DNA of 64,000 nt from Vicinamibacterales bacterium (lineage in GTDB: Bacteria; Acidobacteriota; Vicinamibacteria; Vicinamibacterales; Fen-181), in contig DASXVO010000054.1 of the NCBI GenBank assembly GCA_036504215.1, forward strand, positions 186,001-250,000. Reading direction: 5' to 3'. Numbering within the stretch: the first letter of the stretch is position 1; every line of letters starts with the position of its first letter. The position numbers were made by a program, and so were the translations under genes. Under the pieces are notes generated by a model, which saw only the letters and a list, made by a program, of their open reading frames with translations, was not told the DNA's origin and searched no databases. Shown piece after piece: positions 44,361 through 53,531 of the stretch.

Positions 44361-44523
44361 GTGATCCTGGTGACGTGTCGCGAGGTGATTCGCGATTCAG
44401 GGCGAATGGACGGGCAAAGCCCATGCCCGGACCTTGAAGTTCAGTACGGGTGTGAAATAGCTGAAAAAGCAGGACTTGACGAAGGAATGGAGCTGACCTG
44501 GTTACGGATGCGTAATCAACTGC

Positions 44524-46566
44524 TCAACTCCGAGCGGTTGGCCCGTCGATCGTTCCCTGCAACTCTTCCCACTGGTGCATGAGGTCACCCACCTCCCACA
44601 TCAGGGCCTGGTGGCGGTCGACGATGGGCTGGGCGGCGATGCGATCGTCGTAGAACCCGGGGCTCGCCATCTGGACTTCGAGTGCCTTGATCGCGGTTTC
44701 GCAGCCGGCGATCCGCTCTTCGAGGTCCGCCACGCGAGCCTTGGCCGCTTTGGCCGTGCGGTCGCGCCGGCGTGCCTCGATCTGCGTCTGGCGTCGCACC
44801 TCGCGGTCGTCCGTGCCGGGCGACCGGCCTGCCTGTCCGGCGGCCTTGGTGGGCGCCTCATGGTGCTGGCGCGGATGCGCCTTCTGCGAGTGGGCCGCCT
44901 GGGGCGTGTCCGGGGCCCGGTTCGATCGGACCTTCGGCTGAACGGGGCGCGCGTCGGAAGCCGCGTGCGCCTTCGACCAGAGGAATTCCTCGTACCGCCC
45001 CGGATAGCTGTGGGCCTCGCCGCTGCCAACCTCGACGATCCGGTTGGCGAGCTTCTCGACGAAATACCGGTCGTGCGACACGAAGATCAGCGTGCCGCCG
45101 TAGTCCGCGAGCGCCTCCAGCAACACGTCCTTCGAATCCAGATCGAGGTGGTTGGTTGGTTCGTCGAGCAGCAGCGTGTTCGACGGCCGCAGCAGCATGC
45201 GTGCGACCGCGAGCCGCGTGCGTTCCCCGCCCGACAACACGCCGACGCGCTTGTAGACATCGTCGCCCGAGAAGAGGAAGCCCCCGAGGATGTTCCGGAT
45301 CGCCGGCACCATCTGGTTCGGCGAACCGCTGGCGAGCGTCTCATAGACCGTCAGATCCGGGTTGAGCCGCGTGGCTTCGTCCTGCGCGAAGTACTGCGCC
45401 ACCACCTGGTGGCCTTCCTGACGATGGCCCGAGTCGGGGGCCTCCGCGCCGGCGATCATCCGCATCAGCGTCGACTTGCCCGTCCCGTTCGGTCCGACGA
45501 GCGCGATGCGGTCGCCCCGCTCGATGTGCAGGCTCGCGCTGGCGAAGACGACGTTGTCGCCGTATGCCTTGCGGATGTGTTTCAGCTCGAACACCGTCCG
45601 GCCGCTCTTCACCGATGTCGGGAACGAGAAGTGGACGCGTTTCCGCTCGGGCGGCACCTCGATGAGGACGACCTTCTCCATCATCTTGATCCGGCTCTGC
45701 ACCTGGGCGGCCTTCGTCGCCTGGTAGCGGAACCGGTCGATGAACATCTTCATCCGCGCGAGTTCCTCGTCCTGCTGGCGCTTCGCGTCGCGCGCCCGCT
45801 CGAGCTTCGCCTGACTCTCCGCCAGGTAGTGGCTGTAGTTGCCCGGATAGTCGTTCAGCGTCCGGAGATAGACCTCGGCGATGCGGGTGACGACCGTGTC
45901 GAGGAAGTAGCGATCGTGCGAGACGAGGATGACGGCGTGTGGGTACTCGTGCAGGTAGCCCTCGAGCCAGTTCCGGGCCTCGAGATCGAGATGGTTCGTC
46001 GGTTCGTCGAGCAGCAGCAGGTTGGGACGCGCGAGCAGGAGTTTCGCGAGGGCGATGCGCATCTGCCAGCCGCCCGAGAACGTCTCCGCCGGGCGCTCCA
46101 GGTCGCGCTGGCTGAAGCCGAGGCCCTGCAGGACCGTCGCAATCTTCAGGTCCATGCTGTAGCCGTCGCTCAGACGGAAGCGGTCCTGCAGATCGCTGTA
46201 CCGCGCGAGCATCTGCTCGTGCTCCGCATCCGGGATGTCGGGATGACCGAGGCGATCCTCGAGTTCGTGCATCTCGGCCTTGATCGCGAGCAGCGGCTGG
46301 AACGCGAGTATTGCCTCCTCGTAAACCGTGCGGCCGGAATGCGTCAGACCGTCCTGCGGGAGGTATCCGACCGTCAGATCCGACGGTTTGACGACCGATC
46401 CTTCGTCGGCCTCTTCGAGATCCGCGAAGATCTTGAGGAGCGTGGTCTTGCCCGAGCCGTTCGGTCCGCAGAGACCGACACGTTCGCCGTCGGAGATTTG
46501 CCAGGTGACATGGTCGAACAGGACACGGTCACCGAAGGACTTTGTGAGGGAGGAAATCTGGATCAT
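44524..46566 (-). CDS. ABC-F family ATPase
   Basis: Soluble tandem ABC ATPase of 680 residues acting on ribosomes (translation factor or ribosome protection). First module: GPNGSGKTT (near 34), FSGGWQMR, LLLDEPTNHLD; second module GPNGTGKST (near 358), LSGGERTR, LLLDEPTNHLD. The ABC-F interdomain linker (about 240-315, rich in RDAKRQQDEELARMK) is present. The C-terminal arm is arginine/lysine/proline-rich followed by a coiled coil (KAAKARVADLEERIAGCETAI), a YheS/Uup-like feature. Housekeeping rather than resistance is likely. Divergent from the exported-protein gene at 46950. Confidence 0.93.
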   Translation of the reverse strand: MIQISSLTKSFGDRVLFDHVTWQISDGERVGLCGPNGSGKTTLLKIFADLEEADEGSVVKPSDLTVGYLPQDGLTHSGRTVYEEAILAFQPLLAIKAEMHELEDRLGHPDIPDAEHEQMLARYSDLQDRFRLSDGYSMDLKIATVLQGLGFSQRDLERPAETFSGGWQMRIALAKLLLARPNLLLLDEPTNHLDLEARNWLEGYLHEYPHAVILVSHDRYFLDTVVTRIAEVYLRTLNDYPGNYSHYLAESQAKLERARDAKRQQDEELARMKMFIDRFRYQATKAAQVQSRIKMMEKVVLIEVPPERKRVHFSFPTSVKSGRTVFELKHIRKAYGDNVVFASASLHIERGDRIALVGPNGTGKSTLMRMIAGAEAPDSGHRQEGHQVVAQYFAQDEATRLNPDLTVYETLASGSPNQMVPAIRNILGGFLFSGDDVYKRVGVLSGGERTRLAVARMLLRPSNTLLLDEPTNHLDLDSKDVLLEALADYGGTLIFVSHDRYFVEKLANRIVEVGSGEAHSYPGRYEEFLWSKAHAASDARPVQPKVRSNRAPDTPQAAHSQKAHPRQHHEAPTKAAGQAGRSPGTDDREVRRQTQIEARRRDRTAKAAKARVADLEERIAGCETAIKALEVQMASPGFYDDRIAAQPIVDRHQALMWEVGDLMHQWEELQGTIDGPTARS

Positions 46567-46949
46567 CCGGCAGGCTGCGCACGCAGGGGTCGGGCTTGGT
46601 TATCGCGATCGGTCCATTCGAAGGGCTCGTCGGAGGGACACGTGCCCCCCGTGTCAATTGTGCGCGAAGTCGTGTGTGCGAGGAAAGTGTGCGAGATCGC
46701 TCACAAGGGAGAACATGATAGCACACGGCCACTCGGTTCCCGGACGTGGACGGGCGCGGCTCGGGGGAAGCGTTGTCCGTAAGATACTGCAGGGACACAG
46801 GTAAGCTCCGAGGCCTCTCCGGAGTCGGACGCGCAGCCGAGTTGGCGCGGCCCTCGCATGACGGTAGATGGGCGCCCACGCGTTCTTGCGTGTACTGGCG
46901 CCCGCTCGTGCCCCGCGTGGTGTGGGGACCCGTCGGCGGGAGGACAACC
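46567..46949. other. 383-bp intergenic region with structured leader
   Basis: No gene. It lies between the divergent ABC-F gene and the small exported-protein gene. The last 80 bp fold into a compound hairpin (listed separately). An imperfect TGTGCGAG/GCTCACA palindrome lies near 46690, but its spacing does not fit a CRP site. Confidence 0.45.
46870..46903 (+). promoter_or_regulatory. Compound hairpin in leader of exported-protein gene
   Basis: GGGCGCC (46870-46876) pairs with GGCGCCC (46897-46903); inside, CACGC pairs with GCGTG around the loop GTTCTT, with a TACT bulge. The 7 + 5 bp stem sits 47 nt upstream of the start codon at 46950. Could stabilise the transcript or be a cis-regulatory element; it does not match a riboswitch class I know. 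Confidence 0.5.
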
Positions 46950-47306
46950 ATGAACAGCGCCCAGCGGACAACTCGAACGCGCCCCGTCGAAGTCCTGGCG
47001 CTGCTCGTCCTGACCGCGGCCGTCCTGGCCCTTCCCGCGCCGGCCGCCGCGCAGTCCGCGAGCGCTCCATTGGCCGTGCCCGTCCGCGCGGTCCGATCAT
47101 GTTCGGTGGACAATTCCGGCGCGCCGACGGTCCCGAAGTCGCCATACGTGCCGGTCGCCGCGAACCAGAACCAGCAGGTGACCATCAGGTGCGGGAACGG
47201 CGCGGTCACCTATCCGGTTCAGCCAGGCCTCACGGTGAATCCTGCGAGCACAAGGACCACCGTTGCCACGAGCGCCGACGGTCGTGGCGCCAGCATTCAG
47301 TTCTGA
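46950..47306 (+). CDS. Small exported protein
   Basis: A 118-residue protein with a long signal peptide (residues 12-34, VLALLVLTAAVLALPAPAAAQ). The mature part is about 84 residues, rich in Pro, Ala, Thr and Val, with two cysteines (SCSVDN and IRCGNG) that could form one disulfide. GGGAGG lies about 7 nt before the ATG at 46950. No family recognised. A strong hairpin in its leader and the good ribosome-binding site suggest it may be abundantly made. Location periplasmic or secreted. Confidence 0.75.
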   Translation: MNSAQRTTRTRPVEVLALLVLTAAVLALPAPAAAQSASAPLAVPVRAVRSCSVDNSGAPTVPKSPYVPVAANQNQQVTIRCGNGAVTYPVQPGLTVNPASTRTTVATSADGRGASIQF

Positions 47307-47710
47307 TCCTGCCTCGAGAAGCGACGCATCCTTCCTCTTCTCCTCCGGGAGTCATTGGGGCACGACGCCGTCCCAGAGCAGCAGTCGCCGGGACGACCCT
47401 GGCGCCGCGGCTGGGCCGGAAGAGCTGCGCGCGGCCACAGACGGTCGCGAATTCTGCGCCAGTCCTTGGGGCTTTTCGGGCGCTTATAATGGAGAGCGAC
47501 GCTCACTCGCCAGATCGATTCATCGGTCGTCCGTCTTTTTGTTGCCGGCCATCGTCTTAAGGACAGAACTGAAGTAGCCAGGTGACCTGTTCCGCGGCAG
47601 GGCGGTGTCCCCGGCTGGTGCCGGATGGCCAGACAGCGGAATCACTCCGCGAGTGATTCTGGGGACGGACGTTCGGATGCGAGGCGTCGGGGGAGGACCT
47701 CCTGCAGGAC
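47307..47710. other. 404-bp leader region of ECF sigma operon
   Basis: No gene. It contains a perfect TATAAT at 47485-47490, unusual in such GC-rich DNA and a good -10 candidate, though no consensus -35 is 17 bp upstream. An 8-bp perfect hairpin GAATCACT-CCGCG-AGTGATTC spans 47639-47659, 51 bp before the sigma gene. The leader from the inferred start would be about 210 nt. Confidence 0.5.
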
Positions 47711-48364
47711 GTGGCTGTTCTCGTCGAATTGACCGACGAAGAACTTGTCGAGCGATCAGTCGGTGGCGACACCGACAGCTTCAACCAGCTCATCAAGAGG
47801 TGGGAGAGGCCGATTTTTGCCCTTGCGTACCGCACGATAGGCCGTGAAGACGATGCGCGGGATGTGTGCCAGGAGACATTTCTCCGCGCCTTTCGTGGAC
47901 TGGGCGGCTTCAAGGGGCAGGCGAAGTTCTCGTCCTGGCTGTATCGGATAGCCCTCAACCTGTGTCGTGACTGGATGCGTCGCGAGCGCAGGGCGCCGGT
48001 GGTGGCCACTCCGGACGGGGTGGACCTGGTCGAACTGGCCGGCGAGGGTGAGGGGGTCGAACGCCTGGACGACAAGGTCGTGCGGCTGGACCTCAGCCGA
48101 GCGGTTGCCAGGGCGATGCGGCAGTTGCCAGAGGATCAGCGAACGGCCGTCCTCCTGAAGGAGTACCACGGACTGACCTTTCAGGAGATCGCGGACATGC
48201 TCGGATGCCCGCTGAGCACCGTGAAGACCCGACTCTACCAGGGGCTCACGGTCCTGCGGCGGGAACTCGAGAGCAAGGGTATAGGGTCGGCCGTCCTGGG
48301 TGGGGCCGGGACGGTCGGATCGAGGACGTCCGGACTGCGACAGGCGACGAAGAGGGTGGTATGA
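47711..48364 (+). CDS. ECF RNA polymerase sigma factor
   Basis: A 217-residue sigma-70 family protein with region 2 (DARDVCQETFLRAFRGLGGFKGQAKFSSWLYRI, near residues 50-80, in parts) and region 4 (QLPEDQRTAVLLKEYHGLTFQEIADMLGCPLSTVKTRLYQG, near 138-178). It starts at a GTG. The stop overlaps the start of an anti-sigma factor gene (ATGA), the classic ECF layout. A long leader with a hairpin precedes it. The final about 30 residues are glycine/arginine-rich and variable. Confidence 0.93.
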   Translation: MAVLVELTDEELVERSVGGDTDSFNQLIKRWERPIFALAYRTIGREDDARDVCQETFLRAFRGLGGFKGQAKFSSWLYRIALNLCRDWMRRERRAPVVATPDGVDLVELAGEGEGVERLDDKVVRLDLSRAVARAMRQLPEDQRTAVLLKEYHGLTFQEIADMLGCPLSTVKTRLYQGLTVLRRELESKGIGSAVLGGAGTVGSRTSGLRQATKRVV

Positions 48365-49188
48365 CTGACGGTTTCAGCTGCGCGGACAAGGAGACATTGG
48401 TCTCGTACGTCTACGGCGAGTGCGACGCGGCGACCCGGGATCAGGTCGATGCGCACCTGGCCGTGTGTCCGGAGTGCACGGACGAGATTCGTGGCTTCGG
48501 CCTGGTGCGGACCACGCTGGCGGAGTGGACGCCACCGGCGCGCGCGGTCGGCTTCCGCCTGGTGCGCGACGAGGCCATCGAAGCCGCGCCGGCTTCGGCA
48601 CACGTTCTGCGCCCGCCTCGATGGTGGCAGACGTCCATGCCCCTGTTTGCGCGGGCGGCAGCCGCGGTGCTGCTCGTCGCCGGCGGTGCGGCGCTCGCGA
48701 ACGTGGAAGTGCGCTACGACAAGGACGGCTTGGTGGTGAGGACCGGCTGGCAGCACCCAGGCGGCCCGGTGGCTGGCGTGTCGCCGGTGGCTGCGTCCGG
48801 CGGAGTGGAACAGGCCGCGCGCCTACCCGGTGAAGCCACATCGGCCGGGTGGCAGACGGAGTTGACCGCACTCGAGCAGCGGCTGCGGAATGAGATGCGC
48901 GTGCAGATCGCATCTACGCGCCCGGCATCGTCGCCGTCGATGGTGCGGGCGGCGAACGCCGGATTCGACGAGAAGCAGTTCATGACGAGAGTTCGTGCCC
49001 TGCTCGACGAGAGCGAGCGGCGGCAGCAGAACGAGATGGCGTACCGCCTGAGTCTGGTCGCCGGTGACCAGATGCAGCGCCGCAACGAGATGATGATGCG
49101 CGTCCAGCAGGGCATCGGGCTCGATTCGTCGCGCGTCCGCCCGAAGACCACCCTGTTCGACGTCTCGCTGAAGAAGCAGCCGGAGTAG
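48361..49188 (+). CDS. Membrane anti-sigma factor with zinc-finger domain
   Basis: A 275-residue protein. N-terminal zf-HC2 anti-sigma domain: CADKETLVSYVYGE then HLAVCPECTDEI (His..CxxC, residues about 32-40). One membrane span near residues 98-114 (ARAAAAVLLVAGGAALA) places a C-terminal half outside the cytoplasm, with a coiled-coil-like stretch (TALEQRLRNEMRVQ; LLDESERRQQNEMAYRL). It should hold the neighbouring sigma factor inactive until an envelope signal triggers release. The C-terminal segment ends DVSLKKQPE. Confidence 0.9.
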   Translation: MTDGFSCADKETLVSYVYGECDAATRDQVDAHLAVCPECTDEIRGFGLVRTTLAEWTPPARAVGFRLVRDEAIEAAPASAHVLRPPRWWQTSMPLFARAAAAVLLVAGGAALANVEVRYDKDGLVVRTGWQHPGGPVAGVSPVAASGGVEQAARLPGEATSAGWQTELTALEQRLRNEMRVQIASTRPASSPSMVRAANAGFDEKQFMTRVRALLDESERRQQNEMAYRLSLVAGDQMQRRNEMMMRVQQGIGLDSSRVRPKTTLFDVSLKKQPE

Positions 49189-49311
49189 AAGAGGCGGCGA
49201 GCCCCTCGACGTCGATTGGGGCGAGCCGACGGGGAACCTACCGAGCGTGGTCGGTGTCGAAGCAGACAAGGGATCGTGCCGGACGGCTCACTTTCACATA
49301 GAATTGACCCT

Positions 49312-49815
49312 ATGCTGCGCCGCACCTCTTTCTTGCTGCCCTGCCTGCTCGTCGTGGTTGCGTTCCTCGGCACCGGCTGCCGTTCGCGCGCCGTGGATCT
49401 GGCCAAAGCGCTCGAGGTGACCGATGTCACCACCGGCTTCTTCGATGCCGGGATTGTCGAAGGCACCAAGAACAAGCTCGTGCCCAGCATCTCCTTCCGA
49501 CTGAAGAACCGGGACAACGGGACGATCGTCAGCGTCCAGGCCATCGCCAAGTTCAGTCGAGTGGGTGAACCGGAAGAGTGGGGTTCGGCGCCGTACGTGC
49601 GGGCGATCGGGCCTGAGGGTCTTCCCGCGGGCCAGTCCACCAGTCCCATCGTCGTCCGCTGCGACCGGGGCTATACGGGTGAGCAGCCGCGGGCGCAGAT
49701 GCTGCAGAACCGCCAGTTCGTCGACGTCCGCGTGGAGTTGTTCGCGAAGTACATGGCGAACAGCTGGGTGAAGATGGGCGACTATCGCATCACCCGGCAG
49801 TTGCTCACGCGGTAG
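49312..49815 (+). CDS. Small lipoprotein of unknown function
   Basis: A 167-residue lipoprotein with a signal peptide ending in a lipobox (FLGTGC, Cys23). The mature domain looks like a beta-sandwich: VTTGFFDAGIVEG, LVPSISFRLKNRDNGTIVSVQAIAKF and VDVRVELFAKYMANSWVKMGDYRITRQLL. The pattern resembles small Ig-like LEA-type or YajI-type lipoproteins, but I cannot assign a family. TAGAAT at 49299-49304, 7 nt before the ATG, suggests a leaderless mRNA. Faces convergent pcm. Confidence 0.8.
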   Translation: MLRRTSFLLPCLLVVVAFLGTGCRSRAVDLAKALEVTDVTTGFFDAGIVEGTKNKLVPSISFRLKNRDNGTIVSVQAIAKFSRVGEPEEWGSAPYVRAIGPEGLPAGQSTSPIVVRCDRGYTGEQPRAQMLQNRQFVDVRVELFAKYMANSWVKMGDYRITRQLLTR

Positions 49816-49875
49816 GCCGCTTTCGCGGCCCACTCGTTCCACGCCGCGTCGGCGGGGCGAGCGTGCCCTCATCCT

Positions 49876-50526
49876 TCATGCTCTGGAGGATGTTTCCACC
49901 ATCGGCACGAATCGAACCGGTGCCACGTCGCGCGTGGTCACCTGGCCATCGCGACCCTTCTCGATGAGCTGCAGGACCTGAGCGTCGGATGGGCCGACGG
50001 GGATGGCCATGCGGCCGCCCGGTGCCAGCTGCGCGATGAGCGTCTGCGGCACCTGCGGGGGGGCGGCCGTCACAATGACGATATCGAACGGCGCGCGATC
50101 GGGCCAGCCGTCGTAGCCATCGCCCAGGCGGACGTGCACCGTCGCGTACCCCAGTCGGACGAGTCGCTCCTGCGCGTCGCGCGCCAGGGCGTCGATCGTC
50201 TCGATCGAGAAGACCTCGGCGACAACCTGCGCGAGCACCGCCGACTGATAACCGCAACCCGTGCCGATCTCGAGCGCGCGGTCGGTCGACGAGGGCCGGA
50301 CCAGTACGGTCATCAGGGCCACGATGAAGGGTTGAGAGATCGTCTGCTGGTGTCCGATCGGCAGGGGCGAATCCTGGTAGGCCCGGGATTGCTGGTCGGG
50401 CGGGACGAACGCGTGGCGTGGCACGGCGCGCATGGCCCCGAGGATCCGTTCGTCTCGAATGCCACGGACGACAATCTGCTCGGTGAGCATGCGCTCGCGC
50501 GCTTCTGCGAAGGCATCTTCGACCAT
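49876..50526 (-). CDS. pcm: Protein-L-isoaspartate O-methyltransferase
   Basis: Repairs damaged (isoaspartyl) proteins using S-adenosylmethionine, 216 residues. Motifs: PRHAFVPPDQQSRAYQDSPLPIGHQQTISQPFIVALMT (in pieces, near 36-75), the SAM loop LEIGTGCGYQSAVLAQ near 85, DGYDGWPDRAPFDIVIVTAAPP near 136 and LAPGGRMAIPVG near 165. A GATAAT 5 nt before the ATG suggests a leaderless transcript. Divergent from the APC transporter gene. Confidence 0.96.
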   Translation of the reverse strand: MVEDAFAEARERMLTEQIVVRGIRDERILGAMRAVPRHAFVPPDQQSRAYQDSPLPIGHQQTISQPFIVALMTVLVRPSSTDRALEIGTGCGYQSAVLAQVVAEVFSIETIDALARDAQERLVRLGYATVHVRLGDGYDGWPDRAPFDIVIVTAAPPQVPQTLIAQLAPGGRMAIPVGPSDAQVLQLIEKGRDGQVTTRDVAPVRFVPMVETSSRA

Positions 50527-50599
50527 GCGTGATTATCGCACCGACCGGCGTGCGATTCCTTGATGACCGGCTGTCTGCTTCCCATCTATAATCGTGCCA

Positions 50600-51982
50600 G
50601 TGCCCGTCGATACGTCTTCTCGTCTTCTCGAACGTCGTCTCGGCCCGCTGGACGCTGCCGCGATCGTCATTTCCAATGTCATCGGCGTCGGGATCTTCAT
50701 CACGCCGCGGATCATTGCGACGGCGACTCCGCACCCGTTCGTCTTCATCGGGGTGTGGGTGGCCGGAGGCCTGCTGGCTTTCGTCGGCGCCATGGCCTAC
50801 GCCGAACTCGGCACGTTGCGGCCGAGGTCGGGCGGTGAGTACGTCTATCTGCGCGAGGGGTTCGGCCCGCTGGCCGCGTTCCTGACCGGCTGGACGTCGT
50901 TTGTCGCCGGCTTTGCCGGCGCGATGGCGGCCGGCGCGCTCGGTGTGTCCGAGTATCTGGGCCGGTTCATCCCGGCCGCGGGCGATGCCACCCCGTTGCT
51001 CACGATTCCCGTGCCGTGGCTGCCGCTGGTGTTCTCGCGGCGCAGCCTCGTCGCGCTGTCGGTGATCATCGCCCTGGCTCTCATTCACATCCGCGGTCTC
51101 GGTCCCGGTCGTCTCGTGCAGAACGCGCTGGCCGGCGTGAAGGTCGGCGCGCTCGCGCTGTTTGTCGCCATCGGCCTGAGCTTCGGCCACGGCAGCCTGA
51201 CGCATCTCGCAGACGTGTCCGTGTCGACACCACTCAACCTGCCGCTCGCGTTCATCCTGGTGATGTTCTCGTATAGCGGCTGGAACGCGGCATCGTACGT
51301 GGCCGAGGAGATCCGCGATCCCGGACGGAACGTGCCCCGCGCACTGGCGCTCGGCACGGGCACGGTGGTCCTGCTGTACGTCGGGTTGAACGTCCTCTAC
51401 CTGTACGCCGTGCCGATCGGCGAGATCGCCAACGGTGGCCAGTCGGAAATCGCCATGGTGGCCGCGGAGCGACTGCTCGGACCGGTGGCCGCGACGCTGC
51501 TCGGCGCGCTGGCGGTTGTCGTGCTCTCGGGGAGCTTGAGCGCGATGACCGTGGCGGGGCCGCGCGTCTACTTCGCGATGGCCCGCGATGGGGCGTTCTT
51601 TCGGTTCGCCGCCCGCATCCATCCCCGGTTCCACACGCCGTGGGTGTCGATCCTCGCGCAGGCCGTCTGGGCTTCGGTGCTGGTGTTGACGAACACCAAG
51701 GACCAACTCGCCGAGTACACCGGCTTCGCGGTGCTGCTCTTCTCGGCGATCGCCGTCAGCACGGTCTTCGTCATGCGCCGCCGTCATCCGGACGAGCCGC
51801 GGCCGTTCAAGGCGTGGGGTTATCCGGTGGCGCCTGCCATCTTCGTCGTCGTCTCACTCGCCATCACCGTCGCGGCCATCGCCGGCCGACCGGGGCCGTC
51901 GCTGCTCGGCGCCGGGATCATCGCGGCCGGGATTCCCATCTACTGGATCTTCAAGGCGCGGAACAAGGACGCCGGGCTGTAG
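50600..51982 (+). CDS. APC-family amino acid permease
   Basis: Inner-membrane permease of 460 residues with about 12 membrane helices. The first helix has GVGIFITPRII (near residue 29), the unwound substrate-binding helix of the amino acid-polyamine-organocation superfamily; FSYSGWNAASYVAEE near 220 is helix 6. It resembles LAT/SteT-type exchangers. Substrate not determinable; basic or neutral amino acids are typical. A TATAAT at 50587-50592 places the likely start site at the GTG at 50600, so that start is preferred over GTG 50594. Followed by a secreted M20 peptidase. Confidence 0.93.
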   Translation: MPVDTSSRLLERRLGPLDAAAIVISNVIGVGIFITPRIIATATPHPFVFIGVWVAGGLLAFVGAMAYAELGTLRPRSGGEYVYLREGFGPLAAFLTGWTSFVAGFAGAMAAGALGVSEYLGRFIPAAGDATPLLTIPVPWLPLVFSRRSLVALSVIIALALIHIRGLGPGRLVQNALAGVKVGALALFVAIGLSFGHGSLTHLADVSVSTPLNLPLAFILVMFSYSGWNAASYVAEEIRDPGRNVPRALALGTGTVVLLYVGLNVLYLYAVPIGEIANGGQSEIAMVAAERLLGPVAATLLGALAVVVLSGSLSAMTVAGPRVYFAMARDGAFFRFAARIHPRFHTPWVSILAQAVWASVLVLTNTKDQLAEYTGFAVLLFSAIAVSTVFVMRRRHPDEPRPFKAWGYPVAPAIFVVVSLAITVAAIAGRPGPSLLGAGIIAAGIPIYWIFKARNKDAGL

Positions 51983-52057
51983 GCGTTCTCCTGGATGAAC
52001 GACGGGCCCTTGTCGGGCCGCTCACTCGATGTCAGGATCAGCACGCTCGGGGGGTCC

Positions 52058-53485
52058 ATGCGATACATCTGTGGTCCGGTCCTCGTCCTGCTAGCCACCG
52101 CGAATCTGATCGCCGGCCAGGTGCCGGTCCGGACGCTGAACACTGACGAGCGGCTGGCCCGGGACATCTTCAAGGAACTGATCGAAATCGACACCACCGA
52201 TTCGACGGGTGATTGCACGAAGGCCGCCGAGGCGATGGCCTCGAGGTTCAGGACGGCGGGGTTTGGACCCGGCGACGTCCAGGTGCTCGGGCCCTCCCCG
52301 AAGAAGCAGAACGTCGTCGCGCGCCTGCGAGGCACCGGCGCAGGCAGGCCGATCCTCCTCATCGCGCACCTCGACGTGGTCGAGGCGCGGCGCGACGACT
52401 GGTCGTTCGATCCGTTCGTGTTCCTCGAGCGCGACGGGTACTACTACGGGCGCGGCACCAGCGACATCAAGTCTGGCGCGGCCGTGCTCGCCGCCAACTT
52501 GATTCGGTTGAAACAGGAGGGCTACAGGCCGGCCCGCGACCTGATCGTGGCCCTCACGGCGGACGAAGAGGGTGGCACCGCGAATGGGGTCGAGTGGCTC
52601 CTGCAGCACCGAAAGGACCTGATTGACGCCGAGTACTGCCTCAACACGGATTCCGGTGGCGGCTCACTGCGACAGGGCGTCAAGACCGCCAACGAGCTCC
52701 AGACGTCGGAGAAGGTCTACCTCAGTTTCACGCTCGAGACGAGGAACAGCGGCGGACACAGCGCGCTGCCCGTGAAGGACAACGCAATCTACCACCTGGC
52801 AGAGGGGCTCTCGCGGCTCGCCCGGTTCGAGTTCCCGGCGCGCCTGAACGAGACGACCCGCGCGTTCTTCGAACGCATGGCTGGCGTCGTGAAGGGCGCG
52901 GTCGGCGCGGACATGAAGGCGGTTGCAGCCAACCCCCTGGACGCCGTCGCGGCAGCGCGGCTCGCGGCGGCCTCCGCCTACTACAACGCGCTCATGCGGA
53001 CCACCTGCGTCGCCACTCGCCTCGAAGGCGGGCATGCGGACAACGCGCTGCCCCAGATGGCCCGCGCCACGGTCAACTGCCGGATGCTCCCGGAGGATTC
53101 ACCGGGCGACGTGCAGGCGGCGCTGGTGCGGGTACTGGCCGATCCGGCAATCACGGTCAGGCCGAACGGAGCGCCGCGTCCCTCGCCCGCGTCACCCCTT
53201 CGCCCCGACGTCGTGCGCGGCGTCGAGCGCGTCACCACCGCCATGTGGCCGGGCGTGCCGGTCGTTCCGATCATGTCCACCGGCGCCAGCGATGGTCTGC
53301 TCCTGAGGCGCGCCGGCATCCCGGTCTACGGCGTCTCCGGGCTCTTCGACGACATCGACGATGTCCGTGCACACGGAAGGGACGAGCGAATGGCGGTCTG
53401 GGCCTTCTTCGACGGCCTGGAGTTCATGTACCGCCTGGAGAAGGAACTCGCCGGAGAACCCCTGGCAGCCGGCGAACGGCGCTGA
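52058..53485 (+). CDS. Secreted M20/M28-type metallopeptidase
   Basis: A 475-residue zinc exopeptidase with a signal peptide (residues 1-20, CGPVLVLLATANLIAG). M20 motifs: LIAHLDVVEARRDDW near residue 97, GRGTSDIKSGAAVLAA near 128, TADEEGG near 167, NTDSGGG near 192, and the dimerisation domain then the C-terminal GASDGLLLRRAGIPVYGVSG near 410. Carboxypeptidase Ss1/CPS-like members act on dipeptides or N-acyl amino acids; export suggests scavenging in the periplasm. The ATG at 52058 (purine-rich GGGGGG upstream) is preferred to one at 51995 because it starts the signal peptide. Confidence 0.93.
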   Translation: MRYICGPVLVLLATANLIAGQVPVRTLNTDERLARDIFKELIEIDTTDSTGDCTKAAEAMASRFRTAGFGPGDVQVLGPSPKKQNVVARLRGTGAGRPILLIAHLDVVEARRDDWSFDPFVFLERDGYYYGRGTSDIKSGAAVLAANLIRLKQEGYRPARDLIVALTADEEGGTANGVEWLLQHRKDLIDAEYCLNTDSGGGSLRQGVKTANELQTSEKVYLSFTLETRNSGGHSALPVKDNAIYHLAEGLSRLARFEFPARLNETTRAFFERMAGVVKGAVGADMKAVAANPLDAVAAARLAAASAYYNALMRTTCVATRLEGGHADNALPQMARATVNCRMLPEDSPGDVQAALVRVLADPAITVRPNGAPRPSPASPLRPDVVRGVERVTTAMWPGVPVVPIMSTGASDGLLLRRAGIPVYGVSGLFDDIDDVRAHGRDERMAVWAFFDGLEFMYRLEKELAGEPLAAGERR

Positions 53486-53531
53486 CAAACGTGCACGCCG
53501 CCCGCTTTGCGGGATGGAGGGGGCACCCCGA

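Noticed and set aside
46680-46710. CRP-like palindrome TGTGCGAG-ATC-GCTCACA
   Set aside because: The half-sites are 8 nt apart rather than 6 and the symmetry has mismatches.
44575-46782. 735-codon plus-strand frame opposite the ABC-F gene
   Set aside because: It is a shadow; the ABC-F Walker and signature motifs are on the minus strand.
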